Positions 1 to 8,329 of a stretch of 64,000 nucleotides of DNA are shown here, piece after piece. Origin of the DNA: Kribbella pittospori (GTDB taxonomy: Bacteria > Actinomycetota > Actinomycetes > Propionibacteriales > Kribbellaceae); assembly GCF_004331465.1 (NCBI RefSeq), contig NZ_SJKB01000007.1, positions 248,001 through 312,000 of the forward strand. Direction: 5' to 3'. The first letter of the stretch is position 1. Every line of letters begins with the position of its first letter. The position numbers and the translations under genes were made by a program. The notes under the pieces were generated by a model. The model was given only the letters and a program-made list of their open reading frames with translations, ran no database searches and was not told the origin of the DNA.

Positions 1-1
1 C

Positions 2-340
2 TGGCTGACTCTGATCGCCTGGACGTTCCTGGCCGCGCTGCTGTTCATGGCGGCCCGCAACACCCATCAGCGGATCCAGGTCCGGCGCGAACGGATCGAA
101 CCGTCGCGCGCGGTGTTCCTGCTCCTGATCGCGAAGGCGAGCGCTTTCGTCGGCGCGTTGTGCACCGGGGTTTACGCAGGGTTCGCGTTAAGCTTCCTGG
201 ACGCGGTGAGTGCTTCGGGGCCGCGCAACCGAGTGATCATGGCCGGTGCCGCGGCGGTGGTCTCAGTGCTGGTCGTCACGGCCGGATTGTTGCTCGAACG
301 CGCGTGTCGTATTCCCGAGGACCCGGACGAGACCCCCTAA
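2..340 (+). CDS. DUF3180 family membrane protein (5' end outside window)
   Basis: The frame is open from base 2, so this is the C-terminal part of a gene that begins upstream. It reads through an internal ATG at 47. Three hydrophobic stretches are visible: one at the very start, one around AVFLLLIAKASAFVGAL and one near the end, followed by the acidic tail RIPEDPDE. The AKAS motif and the tail ending in PDDPD-like residues are typical of the actinobacterial DUF3180 family, which usually follows folK in the folate operon. Function unknown. The next gene follows after 11 bases. Family assignment is from memory of the motif pattern; the missing N-terminus would settle it. Confidence 0.75.
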   Translation, partial: WLTLIAWTFLAALLFMAARNTHQRIQVRRERIEPSRAVFLLLIAKASAFVGALCTGVYAGFALSFLDAVSASGPRNRVIMAGAAAVVSVLVVTAGLLLERACRIPEDPDETP

Positions 341-351
341 CATGGCGGTCC

Positions 352-792
352 ATGGGGTCAAGGGGTAGCCGCCGTCGAACCAGGACCACAGTTCTCACCG
401 TTGCCAACGGTCTGCTGATCGTTGTCTGCCTGGGTGTGAGTGTCGCGCTCTTCTCCCAGAATGCTTGGATTCTGCGGACTGCCGCAGCGGGCGCCGTCGT
501 GATCGCGATCGCCGCCTCGGTGCTGTTCCGCCATCAGTTGCTGGTCGAGCGGCTGGCCCATTCCGACGAACGCGCCCAGGTGGCGCAGGAGTACTCCCGG
601 ATCACCAGCGCGCGGGTGGTCGAGAACGCCGAGTTCGTCGACCTGATGCAGCGCCGGTTGGACAAGATCGACCAGCGCCTGGACAAGATCGACCAGGAGG
701 TCGCCACGGTCGTTGCCGCCGGCGACAAACACTCCCAGGCCGACGCCCCCACCGTCGTGGATCTGAAGCTGCGAGGCCTGGCCGCTTCCTGA
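352..792 (+). CDS. membrane protein, DUF6779-like (folate cluster tail)
   Basis: A 146-residue protein with an Arg-rich N-terminus, two hydrophobic segments (roughly residues 15-35 and 43-60) and a charged helical tail holding the near-repeat LDKIDQRLDKIDQE, probably a short coiled coil. Position directly after DUF3180 matches the mycobacterial order folK-DUF3180-(Rv3604c-type membrane protein), so it is probably the DUF6779 family; function unknown. The start at 352 is preceded by TAACAT and eight bases, with no clear Shine-Dalgarno, so the transcript may be leaderless. An ATG at 342 stops after eight codons. Confidence 0.65.
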   Translation: MGSRGSRRRTRTTVLTVANGLLIVVCLGVSVALFSQNAWILRTAAAGAVVIAIAASVLFRHQLLVERLAHSDERAQVAQEYSRITSARVVENAEFVDLMQRRLDKIDQRLDKIDQEVATVVAAGDKHSQADAPTVVDLKLRGLAAS

Positions 793-830
793 CGCGGACC
801 TCCCGGCCCATACTTCGGTGTGGGGAGGGG

Positions 831-1232
831 ATGGCCATGGGGCTGGATGCGAACTATCCGGCGGTGACGATGAACGATCCGAACGGGCACGTCACGGTCT
901 TCAACGAGGATCACCTGCCGATCGGGCAGTTGGGCCCGCCGCCGTTCGAGTCGGCGTCGGTGAACGTGACGTGCCGGCGGAAGGCGTGGGAGGACGCGGA
1001 CTGGTACCGGCTGCTCAGCGCGGAGGGCTGGCCGTTCCCGGCCAACGAGGCGTACGTCGCGGCCAGCGAGACGCACGAGCTGAATCCCGGCCAGCCGTAT
1101 CCGATCCCGCAGTGCGCGTCAGGCTGTCCGATCAAGATCGGGCAGGCGGCGGGTGCTGGGGCGTTGGCGATCGGAGCGGCAGCTGCCGCGGCGGCCTGGC
1201 GGCGTCGCCGGAGGGCACCGGGAATCGCCTGA
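831..1232 (+). CDS. small hypothetical protein with C-terminal Ala-rich membrane helix
   Basis: A 133-residue protein that I do not recognise. The first 100 residues are soluble, with FNEDHLPIGQLGPPPF and a run of aromatic and acidic residues. An Ala/Gly stretch (about residues 105-125) ends in WRRRRRAPG, which looks like a tail anchor with positive residues on the inside. Two cysteines lie just before it (QCASGCP). The purine run GGGGAGGGG touches the ATG at 831. The three frames overlap long shadow readings here; codon positions favour this one because it gives ordinary amino acid composition and a clean start. Confidence is moderate because no family was identified. Confidence 0.5.
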   Translation: MAMGLDANYPAVTMNDPNGHVTVFNEDHLPIGQLGPPPFESASVNVTCRRKAWEDADWYRLLSAEGWPFPANEAYVAASETHELNPGQPYPIPQCASGCPIKIGQAAGAGALAIGAAAAAAAWRRRRRAPGIA

Positions 1233-1291
1233 GCGACCGGGTGGTGGACCGGGAGGAGCGGGGAGCCGGTGATCCCGCGTAGGTTCTGGGT

Positions 1292-2077
1292 GTGGATCTC
1301 GCTGAACTGCTGAAGGTTGCCGAAGCCGCCGTCGATCGGGGCCGGGTGGTGACCGACTCCCGGGCGCCTGGGGTGCTCACATCCAAGGGCGATCGGGACA
1401 TGGCGTCCGAGGTGGACTTCGCCGTGGAGCGGGAGGTGCGTGCCTTTCTCGAGCGGGAGACGCCGGAGATCGGCGTACTCGGTGAGGAGGAAGGCGGCGC
1501 GACGGACGGGACCCGATGGGTGCTCGATCCGATCGACGGGACGGTGAACTTCATCCACGGCGTACCGCTGTGGGGGATCTCGCTCGGACTGATCCACGAG
1601 GGACGGGCAGTGGCGGGCGTGATCGACCATCCCGCGCTCGGGACCAGGTACGCCGCGGCCGAGGGCCACGGTGCGACCTGCAACGGCAAGCCCATCGGCG
1701 GTAGCGAGTGCGCGGACCTGAGTGAGGCGTTGGTTGCCGTGGGCGACTATGGGGTCGGCCCGGACGCGGACCGGGTGAACGCCGAGCGGCTCGCCCTGAC
1801 GCAGCTCCTGTACCCGCGAGCTCAGCGGATCCGGATGATCGGTACGGCGGCCACCGCGCTGACCTGGACCGCGGCCGGTCACTTCGACGCGACGATCATG
1901 TTCTCCAACAAGCCCTGGGACACGATGGCCGGCGTCTCCATCTGCCGTGAGGCCGGCGTCACGGTCCTCGACCTCGACGGCTCACAGCACGCCCCCGAGT
2001 CCCGCGGCACCTTCGCCGTCTCCGCAGCCCTCGCCGACCCGCTCCTCGAGCTGATCGCTCAGACCGCCGTCCACTGA
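1292..2077 (+). CDS. inositol monophosphatase family phosphatase
   Basis: A 261-residue member of the Li-sensitive, Mg-dependent phosphomonoesterase family (SuhB/ImpA/HisN type). The metal-binding motifs are intact: GEEEG (residues 64-68), WVLDPIDGTVNF (77-88) and WDTMAGVSICREAGV near the C-terminus. These coordinate Mg ions and the attacking water. Substrate cannot be read from sequence: inositol-1-phosphate, histidinol phosphate or 3'-phosphoadenosine-5'-phosphate are all possible. The GTG start at 1292 lies six bases after TAGGTT (1280-1285), consistent with a leaderless transcript. It ends one base before the convergent nuoD-like gene, so the two 3' ends abut. Confidence 0.85.
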   Translation: MDLAELLKVAEAAVDRGRVVTDSRAPGVLTSKGDRDMASEVDFAVEREVRAFLERETPEIGVLGEEEGGATDGTRWVLDPIDGTVNFIHGVPLWGISLGLIHEGRAVAGVIDHPALGTRYAAAEGHGATCNGKPIGGSECADLSEALVAVGDYGVGPDADRVNAERLALTQLLYPRAQRIRMIGTAATALTWTAAGHFDATIMFSNKPWDTMAGVSICREAGVTVLDLDGSQHAPESRGTFAVSAALADPLLELIAQTAVH

Positions 2078-2078
2078 G

Positions 2079-3284
2079 CTACTTGTCGATGTCGCCGACG
2101 ACGAAGAACATGCTGCCGAGGATGGCGATCATGTCGGGGATCACGGTGCCGGGGAGCAGCGCGGGCAGGGCGGAGATGTTGTTGAAGCTGGCCGAGCGCA
2201 GCTTGAGCCGCCACGGCGTCTTGTCGCCGCGGGAGACCAGGTAGTAGCCGTTGATGCCGAGCGGGCTCTCGGTCCAGGCGTAGGTCTGGCCCTCCGGCAC
2301 CTTCAGGATCTTCGGTAGCCGCACGTTGACCGGCCCGGCGGGCATCGACGACAGCTTGTCGATGCAGGCGTCGACCAGGTCCAGCGACACCTTCACCTGC
2401 TCCAGCAGGACCGAGAACCGCGCGAAGCAGTCGCCCTCCGGCCGGGTGACGACCCGGAGTACGCCGTCCTGCAGGAGTTCGTCGTACCCGAGGTAGGGCT
2501 CGTCGCGGCGGAGGTCGGCGTCGACCCCGGAGGCGCGGGCGATCGGGCCGGAGACGCCGTACTGCGCGATCAGTTCGGGCGCGAGTTTGCCGACGCCGAC
2601 GGTGCGGGCGCGGAAGATCTCGTTGCCGAGGATGAGGTCCTCGATGTCGGGCAGCCGCTTGCGGACCGCGACCGAGGCGGCCGACGCGCGGCCGAGCCAG
2701 CCGTACGGGAGGTCCTCCTTGAGCCCGCCGACGCGGTTGAACATGTAGTGCATCCGGCCGCCGGACAGCTCCTCCATCACCGCCTGCAGCGTCTCCCGCT
2801 CGCGGAACGCGTAGAAGACCGGGGTGATCGCGCCGAGCTCGAGCGGGTACGAGCCGAGGAACATCAGGTGGTTCAGGATCCGGTTCAGCTCGGCCAGCAG
2901 GGTACGCAGCCAGACCGCGCGGATCGGCACCTCCAGGCCCATCATCCGCTCGACCGCGAAGACGACGCCGAGCTCGTTGGCGAACGCGGACAGCCAGTCG
3001 TGCCGGTTCGCCAGCACGATGATCTGCCGGTAGTCGCGCACCTCGAACAGCTTCTCCGCGCCGCGGTGCATGTAGCCGATGATCGGCTCGCAGCCGACGA
3101 TCCGCTCGCCGTCCAGGGTCAGCCGCAGCCGCAGTACGCCGTGCGTCGCGGGGTGCTGCGGACCGATGTTGAGCACCATGTCGGTGGTCGCCAGCTCCGA
3201 GCCGGTCCCGGTCCCGCCCCGCTCGTACGCAGGGTCGAATCCGGCCGCCCCGGCACCGATTCCTACCACTCTTTCCGTACTCAT
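2079..3284 (-). CDS. nuoD: stand-alone NADH-quinone oxidoreductase subunit D paralogue
   Basis: A 401-residue NuoD / 49-kDa subunit homologue covering the whole family length, from IGPQHPATHGVLRL to the usual C-terminal FFVVGDIDK. In complex I this subunit packs against NuoB and forms the quinone site. Here it stands alone: no nuoA, B, C or other subunit is within reach. It is therefore probably an accessory NuoD2 rather than the main one. Arg74 in MHRGAEKL aligns with bovine NDUFS2 Arg85, and Arg94 and the His of GRMHYMF align with the residues near cluster N2. ATG at 3284 fits the domain start; a much longer upstream reading is a shadow of the PH genes. Confidence 0.88.
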   Translation of the reverse strand: MSTERVVGIGAGAAGFDPAYERGGTGTGSELATTDMVLNIGPQHPATHGVLRLRLTLDGERIVGCEPIIGYMHRGAEKLFEVRDYRQIIVLANRHDWLSAFANELGVVFAVERMMGLEVPIRAVWLRTLLAELNRILNHLMFLGSYPLELGAITPVFYAFRERETLQAVMEELSGGRMHYMFNRVGGLKEDLPYGWLGRASAASVAVRKRLPDIEDLILGNEIFRARTVGVGKLAPELIAQYGVSGPIARASGVDADLRRDEPYLGYDELLQDGVLRVVTRPEGDCFARFSVLLEQVKVSLDLVDACIDKLSSMPAGPVNVRLPKILKVPEGQTYAWTESPLGINGYYLVSRGDKTPWRLKLRSASFNNISALPALLPGTVIPDMIAILGSMFFVVGDIDK

Positions 3285-3309
3285 GCCCCTATCGTGACAG
3301 GCTGGGTGT

Positions 3310-3798
3310 GTGGATGACCTCTTCGCACCCTCGGATGTCAGCTGGACGCCGGTCTCGCCGAAGCTGGCCGCGGTCCGCCGGCTGAACGCGGGGATCACCG
3401 CCGGCGTAGCCGGGATCGTGCTGCTGATCGTGCTCGGGATGACCGTGGGCTGGCTGTACGGCGTCCTCGCGCTGCAGATGGCGGCGGCCGGGTTCGTCTG
3501 GGCGTGGGTCCTGATCGGGCGCAACCAGCGGTCCTGGAAGTACGCCGAGCGCGAGGACGAACTGCTGGTCAGCCACGGGATCATGTTCCGCGAGCTGGTG
3601 GTGGTCCCGTACGGACGGATGCAGTTCGTGGACGTGGCCGCGGGACCGCTGGAGCGGGCGTACGGGATCGCCACGGTCGAGCTGCACACGGCCACGCCGG
3701 CGACGGACGCCAAGATCCCCGGTCTGCATCCGGACGAGGCCGGTCGGCTGCGTGACCGTCTCTCGGCGCTCGGCCAGGCCCAGGCGTGGGGCCTGTGA
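3310..3798 (+). CDS. bacterial PH-domain membrane protein, YdbS-like
   Basis: A 162-residue protein: short N-terminus, two hydrophobic helices (about 30-65) and a C-terminal bPH2 domain with the hallmark REDELLVSHGIMFRELVVVPYGRMQFVDVAAGPLERAYGIATVELHTA. Proteins of this type sit in the membrane together with a larger YdbT partner. The GTG start at 3310 is 25 bases from the divergent nuoD-like start. The stop overlaps the start of the next gene (GTGA), so the two PH proteins are translationally coupled. Role unknown; B. subtilis YdbS/YdbT are linked to resistance against a bacteriocin-like peptide. Confidence 0.82.
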   Translation: MDDLFAPSDVSWTPVSPKLAAVRRLNAGITAGVAGIVLLIVLGMTVGWLYGVLALQMAAAGFVWAWVLIGRNQRSWKYAEREDELLVSHGIMFRELVVVPYGRMQFVDVAAGPLERAYGIATVELHTATPATDAKIPGLHPDEAGRLRDRLSALGQAQAWGL

Positions 3799-5234
3799 CC
3801 GAGCCGACGCCCGGGCCGCCCGGGCAACAGACAGCGGCGGTGCGTCCGCCGGTGACTGAGCAGACCGGCGCCCGCCTCCACCCGCTCACGCCGTTCGTGA
3901 AGGGCTGGGGGTACTTCGTCGTCGCGGCCTTCGCCCTGGTCAACAACGAGGGTCTGCGGAGCAATCTGACCATCGCGGGCATCGGACTGGCCGCGGTGCT
4001 GGTCGGTGGCATCCTGCTGGGCGCACTGTCCTGGTGGTTCACCAAGTGGCAGCTGACCGATGATGCGATCCGGGTCGACAGTGGGTTCCTGTTCCGGCGT
4101 ACCCGGATCATCCGGTTCGACCGGATCCAGGCGATCGACGTGGCGCAGCCGTTCGTCGCCCGCCTGTTCGGGATGGCGGAGCTGCGGATGGACGTCGCCG
4201 GCGGCGGCAAGAGCGACGGCAAGCTCAGCTACTTCACGTACGAGGAGGCCGGCCGGCTGCGCACCACACTGCTGGTCAGAGCCAAGGGCCAGCAGGTCGC
4301 CGAGCAGCAGACCGACCAGGTCGAGTTGAAGCCGTTGCTGGTGGTCCCGACCGGCCGCCTGCTCGGTGCGACCCTGCTGTCGTCCACTGTCCTCGCCAGC
4401 GCGGGTGGTCTGGTCTGGTTGATCGCCGCAGCGACCGTGCTGAACTTCCACATCGGTCTGTTCGCCGGTCTGCCGCTGCTCCTCGGTGTGGTGCAGCCGA
4501 TCTGGAAGCAGGTCGTCGGCAACCACGGCTTCACCCTCTCGGAGAGCGACCACGGTCTGCGCACCAAGCGCGGCCTGTTCGACGTCCAGCGGCAGACCGT
4601 GCCGCCCGGCCGGGTGCAGGGGTTGCTGATCACCGAGCCGCTCATCTGGCGTCTGCTGGGCTGGTCCCGCGTGGAGCTGGACATCGCCGGTGTGGCGGGC
4701 AACAAGGACGAGGGCGACAACGACCACGAGGGCGCGCAACTCCTGCCGGTCGGCGAGCGGGTCGAGGTGGCCGGCGTACTCGCACGGGTCCTGCCTGGCT
4801 TCGACCTGTCTCGCATGGAGATGCACCGCGCCCCGGAGCGCGCCAAGTGGCTGCGCCCGATCGGCTGGCGCTACCTCGCGTACGGCGCCGACGACCAGGT
4901 GCTCGTCACGGTCCGAGGCTGGGTCAGCCGCCGTACGTCGATCGTCCTGCACCACAAGACCCAGTCCGTCCGCCTGCAACAGGGCCCCCTCCAGCGCCGT
5001 CTAGGCCTCGCCAACGTCCACGTAGACACCCCGCTCGGCCCCACCGACGCCGTAGCCCTCCACCGCGACCAGTCCGAAGCGGCCGCACTGCTCCAGGATC
5101 AGGCCGACAGGGCGCGGGAGGCGCGGCGTACGGTGTCTTCGCCGTTTGCGGTCCAGACCCAGCCGAAGCCACCGAGTCCGGAGGGGTCCTGCAGTTCGGC
5201 GGCCTCGCCGGCTGACGACAGCTCGGACAAGTAG
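3795..5234 (+). CDS. bacterial PH-domain membrane protein, YdbT-like
   Basis: About 479 residues with several bPH2 modules separated by hydrophobic helices: RVDSGFLFRRTRIIRFDRIQAIDVAQPFVARLFGMAELRMDVAG, then RTKRGLFDVQRQTVPPGRVQGLLITEPLIWRLLGW, then YLAYGADDQVLVTVRGW. This is the larger partner of the YdbS-like gene, with which it overlaps. I prefer GTG 3795 because it overlaps the previous stop (GTGA); a GTG at 3786 is possible. The last ~40 residues are low-complexity (PKPPSPEG, Ser-rich) and run 136 bases into the convergent methyltransferase gene, so the tail is probably unconstrained read-through. Confidence 0.8.
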   Translation: MTEPTPGPPGQQTAAVRPPVTEQTGARLHPLTPFVKGWGYFVVAAFALVNNEGLRSNLTIAGIGLAAVLVGGILLGALSWWFTKWQLTDDAIRVDSGFLFRRTRIIRFDRIQAIDVAQPFVARLFGMAELRMDVAGGGKSDGKLSYFTYEEAGRLRTTLLVRAKGQQVAEQQTDQVELKPLLVVPTGRLLGATLLSSTVLASAGGLVWLIAAATVLNFHIGLFAGLPLLLGVVQPIWKQVVGNHGFTLSESDHGLRTKRGLFDVQRQTVPPGRVQGLLITEPLIWRLLGWSRVELDIAGVAGNKDEGDNDHEGAQLLPVGERVEVAGVLARVLPGFDLSRMEMHRAPERAKWLRPIGWRYLAYGADDQVLVTVRGWVSRRTSIVLHHKTQSVRLQQGPLQRRLGLANVHVDTPLGPTDAVALHRDQSEAAALLQDQADRAREARRTVSSPFAVQTQPKPPSPEGSCSSAASPADDSSDK

Positions 5235-5980
5235 CGCAGCGGGTCCGTCTGAGCCAGGTCCAAGCTTGGACGGGTCGCACTCACTCCGAGGGCTCGCAGG
5301 GCGTCTCTCTGGAGCAGCAGGGAGCCTCCGAGCGAGTCCAACGCCACGTGGGCTGTCACGTCGCAGGAGCCGTCCAGCAACGGGTCGCACTCGCGGCCGT
5401 CGCGGAAGCCGGTCACGGTGCCGTAGGGCGGGCGGCCGGCGCGGAGATGGCCGTAGTCGATGGCCACGGCGACTGAGCCGTCGGTGAGACGGTGTACGAC
5501 GTCTGCCCAGGCCTGGTCGCGGGCGGTGCCGATCTCGGCGCGGTCGCCTGGTTCGTGCAGGGGCCACCAGGTCTGCAGCCAGGCGAGATCGTTGCCGTCG
5601 ACAACATTGCCGGGAGTCAGGTCGGCAAGGAGATAGCGAGGTACGCCGTTCTCGTCGAGTTCGGCGACGTCGCAGGGGATGTTGTCCAGCCATTCGTTGG
5701 CGATGACCAGACCGGTCAGGGACGCCGGCAGTTCGTCGTCGAGTTCGATGTCCAGGACGGAGAGGCCTTCGGCGCGGAGGACCTTGCCCAGTTCGCCGGA
5801 GCCCGCGCCGATGTCGACGACCTCGTCGGCTCCGACCGCGCGAGCGAGGCGGGCGATCGCCTGTCCGAAGAGCTCGGAGGCGTGCACCGACGTACGGAAG
5901 TGGGCAGCCGGTCGCTCGCGCCTGTAGAACCCGTCCGGTCCGTAGAGCGCCGCCTGCCAGCATTCCCGGAACGTCGTCAT
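5099..5980 (-). CDS. MidA/NDUFAF7-family (COG1565-like) SAM-dependent methyltransferase
   Basis: A 293-residue protein. The SAM-binding motif is DIGAGSGELGKVL, followed by LVIANEWLDNIPCDVAEL, which matches the I-A-N-E-x-x-D-x-x-P signature of the MidA/NDUFAF7 group, and VAIDYGHL in the second half. Family knowledge: NDUFAF7 dimethylates an arginine of the mitochondrial complex I subunit NDUFS2, and MidA is needed for complex I in Dictyostelium. The start ATG at 5980 overlaps the stop of the upstream 2H phosphoesterase gene by four bases (ATGA). Its 3' end overlaps the PH-domain gene by 136 bases on the other strand. A nuoD paralogue lies 1.8 kb away. The target here is inference. Confidence 0.78.
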   Translation of the reverse strand: MTTFRECWQAALYGPDGFYRRERPAAHFRTSVHASELFGQAIARLARAVGADEVVDIGAGSGELGKVLRAEGLSVLDIELDDELPASLTGLVIANEWLDNIPCDVAELDENGVPRYLLADLTPGNVVDGNDLAWLQTWWPLHEPGDRAEIGTARDQAWADVVHRLTDGSVAVAIDYGHLRAGRPPYGTVTGFRDGRECDPLLDGSCDVTAHVALDSLGGSLLLQRDALRALGVSATRPSLDLAQTDPLRYLSELSSAGEAAELQDPSGLGGFGWVWTANGEDTVRRASRALSA

Positions 5981-6537
5981 GCACCCAGCGGGACCGCACC
6001 GAACTGGCGCCACACGCCGTCCGAGCCCTCCCGCCACAGCCCGACCTCGGTGAGCTGCACGACCGGCGGAGCGTTCTCGGCCAGCGCGGCCTGGGCCTCG
6101 GCGACGACGGCCGGGCCGCCCTGCGTGGACGACGAGATGGTGAGGTGCGGATGCGGCTCCGGGAACTCACCGCCGTACGGCGGGCACTCGGGGAACGCCT
6201 CGAACACGGACAGCAACAGTGAACGCACGGTGTCGAAGGGCTCCGGCCGCAGCCACGCCGTTCCGTTCGGGAACTGGCCCGCCGTCGGGAAGCTCAGCTC
6301 GAACGGCCCGACCTTCGCCAATGCAGCCCTCAGCCGCTTCTCGTCGGCGTCGGTGGGATCGGCGACCCACGGGACCAGCACGGTGACATGCGGCGGGATC
6401 AGCTCGGTCAGCGGCACGTGCGGCCGTGCGGTCGAACGGGACACCGAACGCCAGCGATCGGTGTACGCCGCCAACTCGGGGACTGTGATCAGAATCGCGG
6501 ACAATCCCCTCCGCGCAGCCCAGTCATCGCTCACCAC
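5977..6537 (-). CDS. 2'-5' RNA ligase-like 2H phosphoesterase
   Basis: A 186-residue protein with the paired H-x-T/S-x motifs of the 2H phosphoesterase superfamily: PPHVTVLVP and HPHLTISSS. The two histidines form the catalytic centre of LigT-type RNA ligases and cyclic phosphodiesterases; the true substrate of most bacterial members is unknown. It is the first gene of a two-gene unit with the MidA-like methyltransferase (ATGA overlap at 5977-5980). GTG at 6537 is chosen because it lies just upstream of the conserved region. The divergent DUF2520 gene shares the intergenic region that holds CCTAGG at about 6553. Confidence 0.82.
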   Translation of the reverse strand: MVSDDWAARRGLSAILITVPELAAYTDRWRSVSRSTARPHVPLTELIPPHVTVLVPWVADPTDADEKRLRAALAKVGPFELSFPTAGQFPNGTAWLRPEPFDTVRSLLLSVFEAFPECPPYGGEFPEPHPHLTISSSTQGGPAVVAEAQAALAENAPPVVQLTEVGLWREGSDGVWRQFGAVPLGA

Positions 6538-6613
6538 GCCATGCTCTCATCACCTAGGCTGACCAGTGGATCGTCTGGTACCCCACCGCGGGACTGGAAC
6601 GAAAAGAGTGAAG

Positions 6614-7483
6614 ATGGAACGGATCGGCTTGGTCGGAGCCGGCCGGGCCGGGACCGCCGTGGGAGCAGCCTTGGCGGCCGCCGGACATCCCCTGGTCGGC
6701 GTCACCGCACGGTCGAGCGCGTCACGCGAACGCGCCGCCCGGCTTCTTCCGCATGTACCGGTGCTGACTCCCGGTGAGGTCACCGAACGCGCCGACGTGG
6801 TCCTGGTCGCCGTACCCGACGACCTCATCCGCGAAGTGGCCGCCGGACTGCCGTTGACCAGCGATCAGTACGTCGTACATCTGTCCGGTACGCACGGGCT
6901 CGCGCCACTGCAGGGTCTGCCGGCGACTCCGGTGTCGCTGCATCCCCCGATGACGTTCACCGGGGACGACCCGGTCAGCCTGGACGACGTGCTGTTCACG
7001 GCGACCGCTCCCGACGCGGCCCGGCCGATGGTCGAGCGGTTGGTGAAGCTGCTCGGCGCGCAGGTGCAGTGGGTGGCGGAGGAGAGCCGCGCGCTGTACC
7101 ACGCGGGTCTCGTGCACGGCGCGAACCACCTGACAACGTTGCTGACCCAGGCCCTCGACGTACTGCGGGAAGCAGGCGTGGCAGATCCGGCCGCAACGCT
7201 TCGGCCACTGGTGACCGCAACCCTCGACAACACGCTGCGATCCGGTCATCATGCGCTCACCGGGCCGATCGCGCGGGGCGACATCGACACGGTGGCAGCA
7301 CATCTGGCCGTACTGCCGGACCGGACGGCGCGCACGTACGCCGAACTGGCCCGGGCGACGGTCGAACTGGCGGCGGCGGACGGACGGCTGTCGCCGGAGG
7401 TGGCGGCCGGGTTCTACGAGGTGCTGAAGGGGAACCGGGGCGGCGACCCGGAGCGGTATCGGACAGGGGAGGCACCGCGATGA
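6614..7483 (+). CDS. Rossmann-fold / DUF2520 oxidoreductase-like protein
   Basis: About 289 residues. The N-terminal Rossmann fold shows GLVGAGRAGTAVGAAL and VLVAVPDDLIREV, and the DUF2520 C-terminal domain follows (YHAGLVHGANHLTTLL, LTGPIARGD). The family resembles ketopantoate reductase and pyrroline-carboxylate reductase and lies next to panC in many actinobacteria, so a part in pantothenate supply is plausible but unproven. I chose ATG 6614 because the fold begins MERIGLVGAG; in-frame GTGs exist at 6608 and at 6566, the latter five bases after TAGGCT (6555-6560). The stop overlaps the panC start (ATGA). Confidence 0.78.
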   Translation: MERIGLVGAGRAGTAVGAALAAAGHPLVGVTARSSASRERAARLLPHVPVLTPGEVTERADVVLVAVPDDLIREVAAGLPLTSDQYVVHLSGTHGLAPLQGLPATPVSLHPPMTFTGDDPVSLDDVLFTATAPDAARPMVERLVKLLGAQVQWVAEESRALYHAGLVHGANHLTTLLTQALDVLREAGVADPAATLRPLVTATLDNTLRSGHHALTGPIARGDIDTVAAHLAVLPDRTARTYAELARATVELAAADGRLSPEVAAGFYEVLKGNRGGDPERYRTGEAPR

Positions 7484-8307
7484 GACTCACCCAGACGAAG
7501 GCCGAACTGCGGGCGGCAGCGGCGGTCCGGCCCCGGGCGGTGGTGATGACGATGGGCGCCCTGCACGAGGGGCACGCGGCGCTCCTGGCCGAGGCGCGCG
7601 AGCGGGTCGGGCCCGAGGGCAGTGTGGTGCTGACCATCTTCGTGAACCCGTTGCAGTTCGGGCCCGCGGAGGACTTCGACCGTTATCCGCGCACGCTGGC
7701 CAGCGACCTGGCGGTCGCCAAGAACGAAGGCGTCGACCTGGTCTTCAACCCGTCCCGCGACGAGCTGTATCCGAACGAGCCGTCCATCACGGTGCATCCC
7801 GGCCCACTGGCCGATGAACTCGAGGGCATGGTCCGGCCGGGCCACTTCGCCGGCGTACTCACGGTGGTGGCGAAGATGCTGCACCTGACCGCGCCCGACC
7901 TGGCGTTGTTCGGCGAGAAGGACTACCAGCAGCTCACGCTGATCCGCGAGATGGTGTGCGATCTCGACTGGGACGTCGACATCGTGCCGGTGCCGACCGT
8001 GCGTGAGCCCGACGGTCTCGCGTTGTCCTCACGCAACCGCTACCTCGACGAGACCGAGCGTGACGAAGCGCTGGTCCTGTACCGCGCGCTGACCGCAGGC
8101 GCGAAGGCCGGCATGAACGGACCGGACGCCGTGATGGCCGCCGCCCAGGCCGAACTGGAGGCGGTGCCGTCGGTGAAGATCGACTATCTCGCCCTGCGCG
8201 CGCCGGATCTCGGCCCAGTCATCGGTCCCGGCGAGGCCCGGATGCTGATCGCCGCCCGCGTCGGTATGACTCGTCTCATTGACAACATTTCCATCACGCT
8301 CAGGTGA
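7480..8307 (+). CDS. panC: pantothenate synthetase
   Basis: A 275-residue pantothenate-beta-alanine ligase, which joins pantoate and beta-alanine with ATP. It carries the nucleotidyltransferase motifs MGALHEGH (residues 25-32), IFVNPLQFGPAEDFDRYPR, GEKDYQQLTLIREMV and the KMSKS-like SSRNRYL. Length and motif spacing are normal. It overlaps the DUF2520 gene by four bases and is followed by nadB after 144 bases that hold a strong hairpin. Together with nadB, nadC and coaX it forms a pantothenate/NAD cofactor block. Confidence 0.95.
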   Translation: MRLTQTKAELRAAAAVRPRAVVMTMGALHEGHAALLAEARERVGPEGSVVLTIFVNPLQFGPAEDFDRYPRTLASDLAVAKNEGVDLVFNPSRDELYPNEPSITVHPGPLADELEGMVRPGHFAGVLTVVAKMLHLTAPDLALFGEKDYQQLTLIREMVCDLDWDVDIVPVPTVREPDGLALSSRNRYLDETERDEALVLYRALTAGAKAGMNGPDAVMAAAQAELEAVPSVKIDYLALRAPDLGPVIGPGEARMLIAARVGMTRLIDNISITLR

Positions 8308-8329
8308 AATCGATTGATACGGTCGCCGG

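Noticed and set aside
3284..4979. Very long minus-strand reading frame extending the nuoD-like gene to 4979
   Set aside because: It runs antisense to two clear PH-domain genes and has no domain; the NuoD similarity starts at 3284.
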